Below, one piece after another: positions 25,864 to 32,995 of a DNA stretch of 32,995 bases. Position 1 is the stretch's first letter; every line of letters begins with the position of its first letter. This DNA comes from Cuspidothrix issatschenkoi CHARLIE-1 (GTDB lineage: Bacteria; Cyanobacteriota; Cyanobacteriia; Cyanobacteriales; Nostocaceae). A program made the translations under genes and the position numbers. The stretch covers positions 1 through 32,995 of the forward strand of contig NZ_PGEM01000031.1 in assembly GCF_002934005.1 (NCBI RefSeq), given 5' to 3'. The notes beneath the pieces are model-generated. The model saw only the letters and a program-made list of their open reading frames with translations, was not told where the DNA came from and searched no databases.

Positions 25864-27882
25864 CTATTTAGATTTCATATCTGCGATCGCTCCTTTGGTC
25901 ATAGCTGCGATCGCTTTATCAGTCGCTTTTGGTAGGTGATAATATTTACCTCCGGCTGTTTTCGCCAATTCCTTGGCAAAGCCTGTTGATACAAACTTAC
26001 TCTCCGTATCAATTACCAATAATTGCATCCCTGAAGCGCGAATTCTGGCAGCAATATCTAATAATTCCGCTTTGATATCTGGTTTTTCTCCCGGTTCTTG
26101 GGGTTCGCCTAAAGAACGAGATAAGGAAATATTACCACGACCATCAGTAATTGCAACGATGACAACCTGACCAATATCTCCACCCATTTGGGCATTTATG
26201 CCCACACGCACGGCTTGAGTTAAACCATGTGCTAAAGGTGAACCGCCACCACAAGGTAATTTTTCTAACCTACTTTTAGCCAAAGCGATGGAACGGGTAG
26301 GAGGTAATAACACCTCTGCTTGTTCACCACGGAAGGGTATCAAAGAGATTTGATCACGGTTTTGATAGGCTTCGGTTAAAAGCTGCATCACCGCACCTTT
26401 AGCGGATTGCATTCTATTTAAAGCCATTGAACCAGAAGCATCAACCACAAACACCACTAAAGCGCCGGCTTTTCTCACTAACCGTTTAGAACGCATATCA
26501 CCCTGTTCAACAATAACCTTTTTATCTGGTTGTCTAGCACGACGTGCTTTTTGATATGGGGCTGCGGCTCGCAATGTGGCATCTACGGCAATGCGTTTTA
26601 CCTTACCTTTGGGTAACATCGGCTTAATGTAACGTCCCCGGTCATCGGAAAAGATAATACTGCGACTGCCAGATTTACCTTGACGTTGTGCCATCTGTGT
26701 AAAATAAAGCACTTCTGGATCAAGAATTACCCCTTCTGGATCAAAAACAAACTCTTCAGGAATGTCTGGAGGTTCTTGCTGTTCCTGTTCTTCCTGTTGT
26801 TCTTCCTGTTCTTCCTGTTCGTCTTCTTGTTGTTCTTCTGAGTCGTCTTGACTTTGGGGTGGTGGAGGTGGAGGTGGTGGTTGGTCTGGTGGTGGAGTTT
26901 GAATGATCGTGGTTCTGGGAACTATCACCAATTCCACAGCGCGACGTAAATCTTCAGCACTAACGGTATTACGTCCTTCTAAAGCTGCTGCTGCTTTGGC
27001 AACACGCACCGCAAACAGTTCGGCGCGGTGTCCTTCCACACCTGCGCGAATAGCTTCGTTAACGAGGTAGGTAATTTGTTCTGGGGTGATGGTGACTTCT
27101 TTTAACCATTCCCGCGCTAGGATAATTTGGGTTTTGAGGGAGTCTATGTCTTCGCTGTATTGTTGCAGAAATTCTGAGGGAGATTTGGAATAGGCGATCG
27201 CTTGTTCCACTGCCTGTACTCTTTGATCTATACCCAGAACTCCGTCTGCTGATAGGGCGATCGCTATTCTATCAAGTAAGTGTTCCCTGAGTGCCCCTTC
27301 TTCCGGGTTGTAAGTTGCAATAAACAACGGTTTGCAACAATGTTGAAAACTTATTCCTTCCCGTTCAATTTGATTCCGTCCGTCTGATAATACTGATAAT
27401 AGTTGGTTACTAATTTGGTCATCTAGTAAATTAATTTCATCCACATACAACACACCTCGGTTAGCTGTAGCGAGTAATCCCGGTTGAAAAACCGTATCAC
27501 CTTGTTTAACCGACTGTTCCACATCCACAGAACCTAAAAGTCTGTCTTCCGTAATACCCAGAGGAATTTGCAAAAAAGGTGCAGGGATAATTTCCGTCTC
27601 TATCTCTTGTCTTTCTTCCGCTAAAAGCTTATCATCCCATTCTTCTGGGTGGTTGGGGTCACAGTTGCTAACAGAACCTTTCACAACTTCAATAGGTGGT
27701 AGCAAAGCGTGAATAGCACGCGCCATCACAGATTTAGCCGTGCCACGACGACCTGCAATTACCACGCCCCCCAAAACGGGATCAACTGCTGTCAAAAGTA
27801 AGGCTATCTTAATGGCTTCTTGACCAACCACAGCAGCCAAGGGAAAAGCAGTTATTGTCGGGGTCAGAGTAGGCGATCGCAT
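25864..27882 (-). CDS. chlD: Magnesium chelatase subunit D
   Basis: AAA+ and integrin-type subunit of the Mg-protoporphyrin IX chelatase (ChlI-ChlD-ChlH), first enzyme of the chlorophyll branch. The 672 residues comprise an AAA+ domain (Walker [10 protein letters not shown], 43-51; Walker-B-like [12 protein letters not shown]), a proline-rich then Gln/Glu-rich linker (about 330-372), and a C-terminal von Willebrand A domain with a MIDAS motif D481-x-S483-x-S485 in [10 protein letters not shown]. Length is normal. Five HIP1 octamers lie in this gene, including one overlapping its start codon region and two at its 3' end. It is monocistronic here. It forms the right border of the accessory island. 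Confidence 0.96.
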   Translation of the reverse strand: MRSPTLTPTITAFPLAAVVGQEAIKIALLLTAVDPVLGGVVIAGRRGTAKSVMARAIHALLPPIEVVKGSVSNCDPNHPEEWDDKLLAEERQEIETEIIPAPFLQIPLGITEDRLLGSVDVEQSVKQGDTVFQPGLLATANRGVLYVDEINLLDDQISNQLLSVLSDGRNQIEREGISFQHCCKPLFIATYNPEEGALREHLLDRIAIALSADGVLGIDQRVQAVEQAIAYSKSPSEFLQQYSEDIDSLKTQIILAREWLKEVTITPEQITYLVNEAIRAGVEGHRAELFAVRVAKAAAALEGRNTVSAEDLRRAVELVIVPRTTIIQTPPPDQPPPPPPPPQSQDDSEEQQEDEQEEQEEQQEEQEQQEPPDIPEEFVFDPEGVILDPEVLYFTQMAQRQGKSGSRSIIFSDDRGRYIKPMLPKGKVKRIAVDATLRAAAPYQKARRARQPDKKVIVEQGDMRSKRLVRKAGALVVFVVDASGSMALNRMQSAKGAVMQLLTEAYQNRDQISLIPFRGEQAEVLLPPTRSIALAKSRLEKLPCGGGSPLAHGLTQAVRVGINAQMGGDIGQVVIVAITDGRGNISLSRSLGEPQEPGEKPDIKAELLDIAARIRASGMQLLVIDTESKFVSTGFAKELAKTAGGKYYHLPKATDKAIAAMTKGAIADMKSK

Positions 27883-28135
27883 TGTTTCCTTAATAGTTAT
27901 TATAGTTTTAGCATAGCAATTCCTGACACATTTTACTAAAACAGCAGAAGCCTCTCACCTGCTCGAAAACAGGCGATAAGTAATAGAGGAAGAAAGAAAT
28001 CTACTACTACGCTTTCTGTTCGACAGGAAACCTTCAGATCAGTGTGGGTAGTTCACATATAATTACTAATAGATTCATCAGTGCCACTGTCAAGTTAAAA
28101 AATTTATTTACCTTGGGTAAAATGGAGCTACAGAA
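27883..28135. other. Divergent intergenic region between chlD and the Uma2 gene
   Basis: 253 bp with promoters for both divergent genes presumably inside. A weak inverted repeat pattern (CTGTTCGACAG, 28015-28025) is visible. I see no gene or riboswitch. Confidence 0.4.
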
Positions 28136-28810
28136 ATGGTACAACAACTCACACCAGAAACCAAACCAGAAATCATCTACCCTGATAGTGATGGAAATCC
28201 CATGGCTGATAATACAGAACATTATGAATGGATAGTTAAAATTAAAGAAAATTTAGAAATATTATTTGCATCAGAAAATGATGTTTTCATCGCAGGTGAT
28301 TTACTTTGGTATCCAGTTGAGGGAAGTGTAAAAACTCGTCAAGCACCTGATATTATGGTGATTTTCGGTAGACCAAAAGGTAAAAGAGGCTCTTATAAAC
28401 AATGGGAAGAAAATAATGTTGCACCTCAAGTAGTATTTGAAATTCTATCTCCAGGAAATCGTAGTCAAGAAATGGCAAAGAAACTCCTTTTTTATCAACG
28501 TCATGGCGTGGAAGAATACTATGTTTATAATCCAGACAAAATCGAATTAACAGGTTTTATCCTTGAACAAGCATGGCTAGAAGAGATTGAAGAAATCAAG
28601 AATTGGGTAAGTCCCCGTTTAGGAATACGGTTTGAATTAACAGCAAATAATTTAGAAATTTATTATCCTGAAGGACGGAAGTTCCTCACATCTCTAGAAT
28701 TAAATCAACGTGCAGAACAGGAATATCAACGTGCAGAACAAGAACGTCAAAATTATCAAACCTTATTAGCAAAGTTGCAAGCTAAAGGTATTGATATCAA
28801 TACACTTTAA
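28136..28810 (+). CDS. Uma2 family endonuclease (DUF820)
   Basis: 224-residue protein of the Uma2 family, a PD-(D/E)XK-like fold widely expanded in cyanobacteria. Visible active-site elements are P71-D72 in RQAPDIMVIF, E102 in VFEILSPGNRS, and lysines K115-K116 in AKKLLFYQRHGVEEYYVYNP. A C-terminal helix with an imperfect duplication (RAEQEYQ RAEQERQ) forms a short coiled coil. No transposon or partner gene is adjacent. Biological function of Uma2 proteins is not established, though a nuclease role is assumed. The start ATG follows an AGCTACAGAA sequence without a strong Shine-Dalgarno. Confidence 0.88.
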   Translation: MVQQLTPETKPEIIYPDSDGNPMADNTEHYEWIVKIKENLEILFASENDVFIAGDLLWYPVEGSVKTRQAPDIMVIFGRPKGKRGSYKQWEENNVAPQVVFEILSPGNRSQEMAKKLLFYQRHGVEEYYVYNPDKIELTGFILEQAWLEEIEEIKNWVSPRLGIRFELTANNLEIYYPEGRKFLTSLELNQRAEQEYQRAEQERQNYQTLLAKLQAKGIDINTL

Positions 28811-29204
28811 AAAATGGAATAAGTAGGTTAGCGTTAAAAATTGTCGTTGGGGCAACGGAGAAGAGAGTTTTCGGCGATTTTACTTTTCTTCACATACCTT
28901 TAAATTTTTCGGTTCACCTACTTAGGGCTTGCTGAATAAACCAAAAACCTAGATATATTAAGAGTTTCAGGTTTAAAAAAGTGAATTAGGTGCAAGGAAT
29001 AAGCATTGAAACCATTAAAAACCTATCACTTTCTCAGATTCGAGACTATTCTTATCTCCTCCTAATTCTTCCTCGGTGACTCGGTGACTCGGTGACTCCT
29101 GACTCGTTAACACACTAGTACCGCAAGTCAAAAGTCAAAAGTCAAAAATAATATGGCGTAAGCTTTTTTAAGATTTAATTTTTAATTCCGCCCTGCGGTA
29201 CTAG
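28811..29204. other. Intergenic region holding three different repeat elements
   Basis: 394 bp, no gene. It contains (i) 28922-28997, an IS-end-like sequence beginning TTAGGGCTTGCTGAATAAA, matched colinearly at the right edge of the window; (ii) 29075-29106, three GGTGACTC octamers followed by a degenerate CTGACTCG unit; and (iii) 29115-29204, a 90-bp MITE-like element described separately. Confidence 0.75.
29115..29204. repeat. 90-bp MITE-like element with 11-bp terminal inverted repeats
   Basis: CTAGTACCGCA (29115-29125) and TGCGGTACTAG (29194-29204) are exact inverted repeats. Between them lies a short STRR of about three GTCAAAA heptamers (from 29127) and AT-rich sequence. It ends exactly at the base before the stop codon of the next gene on the minus strand. 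No transposase is encoded. Confidence 0.75.
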
Positions 29205-29702
29205 CTAATGTCTATCAACCTCAACAGATTGAGATTCAATTTTATTAACTTCTTCTCCGATTTGATAGGTAATTATTGCTTTTACTCGATCTTTTCCAGA
29301 ATAGCCAGTTTTATTAGTTAAACGAATATCAATTACCGAATTTTCTAAAGGTTTTAATTCAATTTGTTTTGGCTGAAAACTAAAAGATTGTAATTTATGA
29401 TCAGAAACATTACGAACTTCAATATTTTTAATGATCACCGTTTTATTTTTCAGATCATGATTTTCTAAGTTGACAAATACAGTCGCAAAACCAATATCTC
29501 GATTCTTTTGGGGAGGAATACCTAAAGGTGGTAATTTATTCTCTTGAGACAGTAAAGAAACTTTAATCATAACTTTCTTATTAACAGCTTGTGACTGTAA
29601 GTGTGAAGATGGTTGACTGTACAAATCTCTAGGTAAATAATTACAAGAATTTACCATACCGTCAAAACCGAATAAACTAAAAAGCAATAATAACGATTTC
29701 AA
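29205..29702 (-). CDS. Exported protein of unknown function
   Basis: A small exported protein. I place its start at the TTG at 29700-29702, giving 165 residues with a typical signal peptide (MKSLLLLFSLFGFDGMVNS). The Shine-Dalgarno GGAGGT (29710-29715, reverse strand) lies exactly 7 nt upstream of that TTG, whereas the ATG at 29708 would sit only 1 nt from it. The cysteine after GMVNS could be lipidated, but the lipobox is poor. The mature part has an immunoglobulin-like beta pattern: IGFATVFVNLENHDLKNKTV, IKNIEVRNVSDHKL, IELKPLENSVIDIRLTN and VKAIITYQIGEEV. Function is unknown. It lies 86 bp downstream of the protease gene on the same strand... that gene ends at 29789. Confidence 0.6.
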   Translation of the reverse strand: MKSLLLLFSLFGFDGMVNSCNYLPRDLYSQPSSHLQSQAVNKKVMIKVSLLSQENKLPPLGIPPQKNRDIGFATVFVNLENHDLKNKTVIIKNIEVRNVSDHKLQSFSFQPKQIELKPLENSVIDIRLTNKTGYSGKDRVKAIITYQIGEEVNKIESQSVEVDRH

Positions 29703-29788
29703 CCACATCACCTCCAATTATTCAAATCACTATTAAACCAGTAAACAGCAGTATAAACATTAATTATTTATACTGCTTTGAACTATGT

Positions 29789-32023
29789 CTATGTATTAGA
29801 CCACTGAACAATCGCTCTCAAAGATAATAATTGAGACCAAGTGACATTAGCATGGCTAGAACCCCAAGGATTTCGTAAGTAAAAAGTTTGATTAGTGGAA
29901 TTATAAGATGTAATGGTGTAAGCATGACCATTAACCACACCATAACCAGCACCATAGACAAAACCCGCTGTTAACACCTGATTAGAATTAACCAAATTAA
30001 TCAGTTGAGCTTGAGTCATATTGCCGACAGATTGGGAAGTAGCACTTAATCCTGTTACCTGGCGAATTACTGTATCCATCCAACCACCTTCTATAGCTGC
30101 ATAGGAGTTATTAGAAGTGCTAGAACGACTCCAACCAGATTCAGCCAACTGGGCATAGGCTTTTTCTGCTAAAGCTACCCAAAGTTCATTGCTAGTGGAA
30201 GTAACAGAGCCTCCACCCCAACCAGCATAAGCGGCAGAATTTCCAGAGGTTGGTAAGTAGCGATCTACTGTGACATAATCAGCTACACCATTGTTATAAA
30301 AACGCACGGTGAAGGTATTATCACCATTGTCCGTAAACATATTTTGGATGTACGCAGGTTTTTCCTGGGCAAGAGAAGCTAAAGTTGCTACATAATAGCA
30401 ATCTCCCACCGCCCCTTGGCGAATGTCATCAGCACTAGCACCATTTTGGAACAGAGAACCACTAACATATTGATAGGTATAACCTGTGACTGGGCGATTA
30501 GTTCCTAAGAACCACTTACCAATCAGATTTTCCATTTGGGTACCACTACTACCAGCAGACAAGTTACCAATACCGGAACGAGTGTTAGCAACGTCACTAT
30601 TAGCAATCTTATTAGATAGGACTCTCACAGAATCAGCCATAGTGAAGCGGGTAGAGTTTGTAACTAAAGTCCGTACGTCATTTAACTCATTGGCATCAAT
30701 TACATTACCATCTTTAGCATCACGGAAAATGGCAATCATATCATTGCGACTCAAATTACCATCAGCAGCTAAGGAACGGGCTAAAGTGATAATTTGAGCA
30801 TCTCGTAGATTCTGACTGTACCAATCTGTCGGAGTTGGTGTGGGAGTTGGTGTTGGTACAACAGCAGTGGCATTTAACGACAAACTGTAATTAGTATTAC
30901 CACTAAACTGATATACCCGCACATAATAAGTACCTGCACTCAACTGACGAGTAATTGATTCAGAAGTGGTGCCACTATTTGCAGAAGTGGTAACTATACC
31001 TCCAGAACTATTGAGTAATTGAACATCCGCATTGGCACTCAAGCCTGTTAAACTTAAACTAAAGTTACTTTGTGTTCCCACATTGAAACTATAGTAATCG
31101 TTAGTATCAGCACTCCCTACCCAGTCACTAAAACTTTGAGTTGTTGTTAATCTGCCAACAGCACGGGTTGCAGCTAGGGTATTTCCCGCATTATCAGCAG
31201 GTGTAACAGCAGTAGCATTTAACGACAAACTATAATTAGTATTACCACTATACTGATATACCCGCACATAATAAGTACCTGCGCTCAACTGACGAGTAAT
31301 GGATTCAGAGGAACTGTTCCAATTATAAGAACCAGAAATTACACCACCAGAACTACTGAGCAATTGAACATCCGCATCGGCACTCAAGCCTGTTAAACTC
31401 AAACTAAAGTTACTTTGTGTTCCCACATTGAAACTATAGTAATCGTTAGTATCAGTACTTCCTACCCAGTCACTAAAACTTCGAGTTGCTGTTAATGCCC
31501 CAACAGCACGGGCTGTAGCTAGGGTATTTCCTGCATTATCAACAGGTGTAGCAGTAGCATTTAAGGACAAACTGTAATTAGTATTACCACTAGACTGATA
31601 TACCCGCAGATAATAAGTACCCGCACTCAACTGACGAGCAATTGATTCAGAAGTAGTGCCACCATTTTGAGAAGTAGTAATTACACTACCAGAACTATTG
31701 AGTAATTGAACATCCGCATTGGCACTCAAGCCCGTTAAACTCAAACTCCAGTTACTTGGTGTTCCCACACTGAAACTATAGTAATCGTTAGTATCAGTAC
31801 TTCCTACCCAGTCACTAAAACTTCGAGTTGCTGTTAATGTCCCAACAGCACGGGCTGTAGCTAGGATATTTCCCGCATTATCAAGAGTTGTATTTAAAGG
31901 CGGGAGTTGCCCTAAACCAAGTGGTGTTGGATTAGGATTGAAAGGATCTTTATCCAAATAAGTTAGGGAATTACCCAATCCTGTTAAAGAGGAATCAAAA
32001 GGCTTTTCAGAATTATTAAACAT
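29789..32023 (-). CDS. Calpain-like (family C2) cysteine protease with three PPC domains
   Basis: 744-residue protein. Three near-identical PPC (bacterial pre-peptidase C-terminal) repeats span about 45-155, 163-265 and 275-380, each containing DNAGNTLA-AR, FSDWVGS-DTNDYYSF, SLSLTGLSA-ADVQLL and ITRQLSAGTYYVRVYQ. A Pro-Thr linker (about 385-395) follows. A helical region (about 396-500) with DGNLSRNDMIAIFRDAKDGNVIDANE is EF-hand-like. Then comes a calpain catalytic domain (about 520-744) with C542 in QGAVGDCYYVATL, H700 in VVNGHAYTI and N718 in LRNPWG, an intact triad. There is no classical signal peptide. The EF-hand-like part suggests calcium control, by analogy with calpains; the secretion route is unclear. 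The PPC repeats are nearly identical at the DNA level and could recombine. Confidence 0.85.
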   Translation of the reverse strand: MFNNSEKPFDSSLTGLGNSLTYLDKDPFNPNPTPLGLGQLPPLNTTLDNAGNILATARAVGTLTATRSFSDWVGSTDTNDYYSFSVGTPSNWSLSLTGLSANADVQLLNSSGSVITTSQNGGTTSESIARQLSAGTYYLRVYQSSGNTNYSLSLNATATPVDNAGNTLATARAVGALTATRSFSDWVGSTDTNDYYSFNVGTQSNFSLSLTGLSADADVQLLSSSGGVISGSYNWNSSSESITRQLSAGTYYVRVYQYSGNTNYSLSLNATAVTPADNAGNTLAATRAVGRLTTTQSFSDWVGSADTNDYYSFNVGTQSNFSLSLTGLSANADVQLLNSSGGIVTTSANSGTTSESITRQLSAGTYYVRVYQFSGNTNYSLSLNATAVVPTPTPTPTPTDWYSQNLRDAQIITLARSLAADGNLSRNDMIAIFRDAKDGNVIDANELNDVRTLVTNSTRFTMADSVRVLSNKIANSDVANTRSGIGNLSAGSSGTQMENLIGKWFLGTNRPVTGYTYQYVSGSLFQNGASADDIRQGAVGDCYYVATLASLAQEKPAYIQNMFTDNGDNTFTVRFYNNGVADYVTVDRYLPTSGNSAAYAGWGGGSVTSTSNELWVALAEKAYAQLAESGWSRSSTSNNSYAAIEGGWMDTVIRQVTGLSATSQSVGNMTQAQLINLVNSNQVLTAGFVYGAGYGVVNGHAYTITSYNSTNQTFYLRNPWGSSHANVTWSQLLSLRAIVQWSNT

Positions 32024-32528
32024 AATGTAACCCTAAATAATTTATAAAAATCTTGATTACATAGGGTGGACAATGCAGACTGTATTCAGATTTTAGTCAG
32101 CAATGCTCATCTCAGGTGTACTTCAAAAATTAAATATTACATTCTCATACATAAAATGACTTATGCCAACTTGGCTACAGTAAAAAATACTATTTTAGTA
32201 AAAGTTTTTATACTAAAGTTATGCAAAAGTTACGCAAGAATGACGTAAAAGCCTTAATTTGCCCTATGGTGACTTATTTTAATTTGTAAATCTTAATACT
32301 TATTCGTGATTCTGCGTGAGAAAAAATGTAAAGTGGATACTGCGATAGATTAATACTTACAGCATATTTCATGCAAATGAGGTACAACCATAATCAAACT
32401 TTTGCGGTGCGGGTATACTATGGCTAACACCATGCTACGCGAACGACAAGCTCAGTACAAGTCTTGCCCGCAAAATGTATACCTCATACCTTCGCAAACT
32501 GCTGTAAGTCCTATTTTATTAATTATTT
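32024..32528. other. Non-coding region with a structured inverted repeat
   Basis: 505 bp between divergent genes with no convincing gene. The only structure is the nested inverted repeat at 32377-32487, annotated separately. Confidence 0.55.
32377..32487. repeat. 111-bp nested inverted repeat
   Basis: Two pairs of arms are nested in register: ATGAGGTA (32377-32384) with TACCTCAT (32480-32487), and TTTTGCGG (32400-32407) with CCGCAAAA (32468-32475). A small hairpin ATGG...CCAT lies inside. It is GC-richer than its surroundings, so either a mobile repeat or a structured RNA is possible. Confidence 0.6.
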
Positions 32529-32825
32529 ATGAGATGTAGAATTGAAAATAACATTTTATTTATTGATTATCAAGACCTACCAGAATTTAAAAAAGGTGGT
32601 TCTGTAGTGAGAAATTCTTACTTTTGGGCATTGCGTTCCATTGCTGGACGTGCTAAACGTTATAGTGATTGGGAATACGAACCAGAAGTTTGGGTTGCAC
32701 TAGAAAGAATGCTTTTATCATTTACTGAATCTGGGTATTTAGGTTATAGAGAAACAACCTTAGAATTTCCACTTTCACAAGGTGAAATTCCCAGTGTATT
32801 ACGCAATGTAGCAACTTGGGAATAA
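32529..32825 (+). CDS. Small conserved protein of unknown function
   Basis: 98 residues, with the sequence type common in Nostocales genomes but no assignable function. It reads MRCRIENNILFIDYQDLPEF, then GGSVVRNSYFWALRSIAGRAKRYSDWEYEP (about 35-60) and EVWVALERMLLSFTESGYLGY. It is alpha/beta, soluble, without a signal peptide. The ATG start has an upstream AT-rich region but no clear Shine-Dalgarno sequence. It stands alone next to the nested inverted repeat. Confidence 0.6.
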   Translation: MRCRIENNILFIDYQDLPEFKKGGSVVRNSYFWALRSIAGRAKRYSDWEYEPEVWVALERMLLSFTESGYLGYRETTLEFPLSQGEIPSVLRNVATWE

Positions 32826-32885
32826 TTCACCGGATATTCAGTTTGAATTCCTACTTCTTTGCAAAACAAACAATCACATCCTAAA

Positions 32886-32995
32886 TTAGGGTTTGCTGAA
32901 CAAAGCTATAACCGTTTATTAATAGGGGTTTCGCGGATTTTAAGAACAAGCAAGTGCAAGGTTTTGGCAAATGAAGTCTCAAAACAGTTGCATTT
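32886..32995 (+). repeat. IS-end-like repeat running into the window edge
   Basis: Begins TTAGGGTTTGCTGAACAAA and carries GTTTC at offset 43-47 and GTGCAAGG at offset 69-76. The element at 28922 has the same blocks at the same offsets. It may be the left end of an insertion sequence whose transposase lies beyond 32995. Confidence 0.55.

Noticed and set aside
27883-28135. Riboswitch between chlD and the Uma2 gene
   Set aside because: Only a weak short inverted repeat is visible, and no conserved riboswitch core could be recognised.
30486-30797. Plus-strand open frame inside the calpain-like protease gene
   Set aside because: It is antisense to a well-supported domain and shows no protein-like features.
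32066-32248. 60-codon open frame upstream of the small conserved gene
   Set aside because: AT-rich sequence, no ribosome binding site and low-complexity translation.

Overview
The window comes from a filamentous, probably heterocyst-forming cyanobacterium (Nostocales). The evidence is a complete apcE-apcA-apcB-apcC phycobilisome-core cluster, chlD, many HIP1 octamers (GCGATCGC), heptanucleotide tandem repeats (STRRs) between genes, several short palindromic repeat families, and cyanobacterium-typical families (DUF29, DUF3352, Uma2). The base composition is AT-rich. An Anabaena/Dolichospermum-like host is an inference; no rRNA or other strain marker is present.

Layout. 1-5250: rpmB, a Tat-exported purple-acid-phosphatase-like enzyme, a membrane-anchored protein with a 30-bp tandem repeat, argS, a DUF29 protein and a frameshifted gene remnant. 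5250-11060: the allophycocyanin core cluster apcE, apcA, apcB, apcC, closed by a clear intrinsic terminator. A scrap of a GGDEF domain follows it. 11168-17588: a six-helix membrane protein, hrcA, a small rhodanese, a DUF3352 protein carrying an in-frame STRR, a secreted beta-rich protein, cysE and a PPOX-type flavoprotein. 17897-25715: an accessory island, described below. 25864-32995: chlD, a Uma2 nuclease, a small exported protein, a calpain-like (C2) protease with three PPC domains, a small conserved protein, and several repeat elements up to the right edge.

The accessory island is the part worth most attention. It holds (i) a co-directional three-gene operon encoding a tandem winged-helix protein, a Cdc6/ORC-like AAA+ ATPase and a PD-(D/E)XK nuclease with a possible DUF1802/PUA-like N-terminus; (ii) a 719-bp module duplicated in tandem, each copy a small charged protein translationally coupled to a single-domain retropepsin-like aspartic protease; and (iii) a DUF262 (ParB/GmrS-like) gene followed at once by a HEPN RNase-like gene. 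The operon in (i) matches no named defence system I can recall and is the best candidate for an undescribed system. No tRNA, rRNA, CRISPR array or intact transposase gene was seen.
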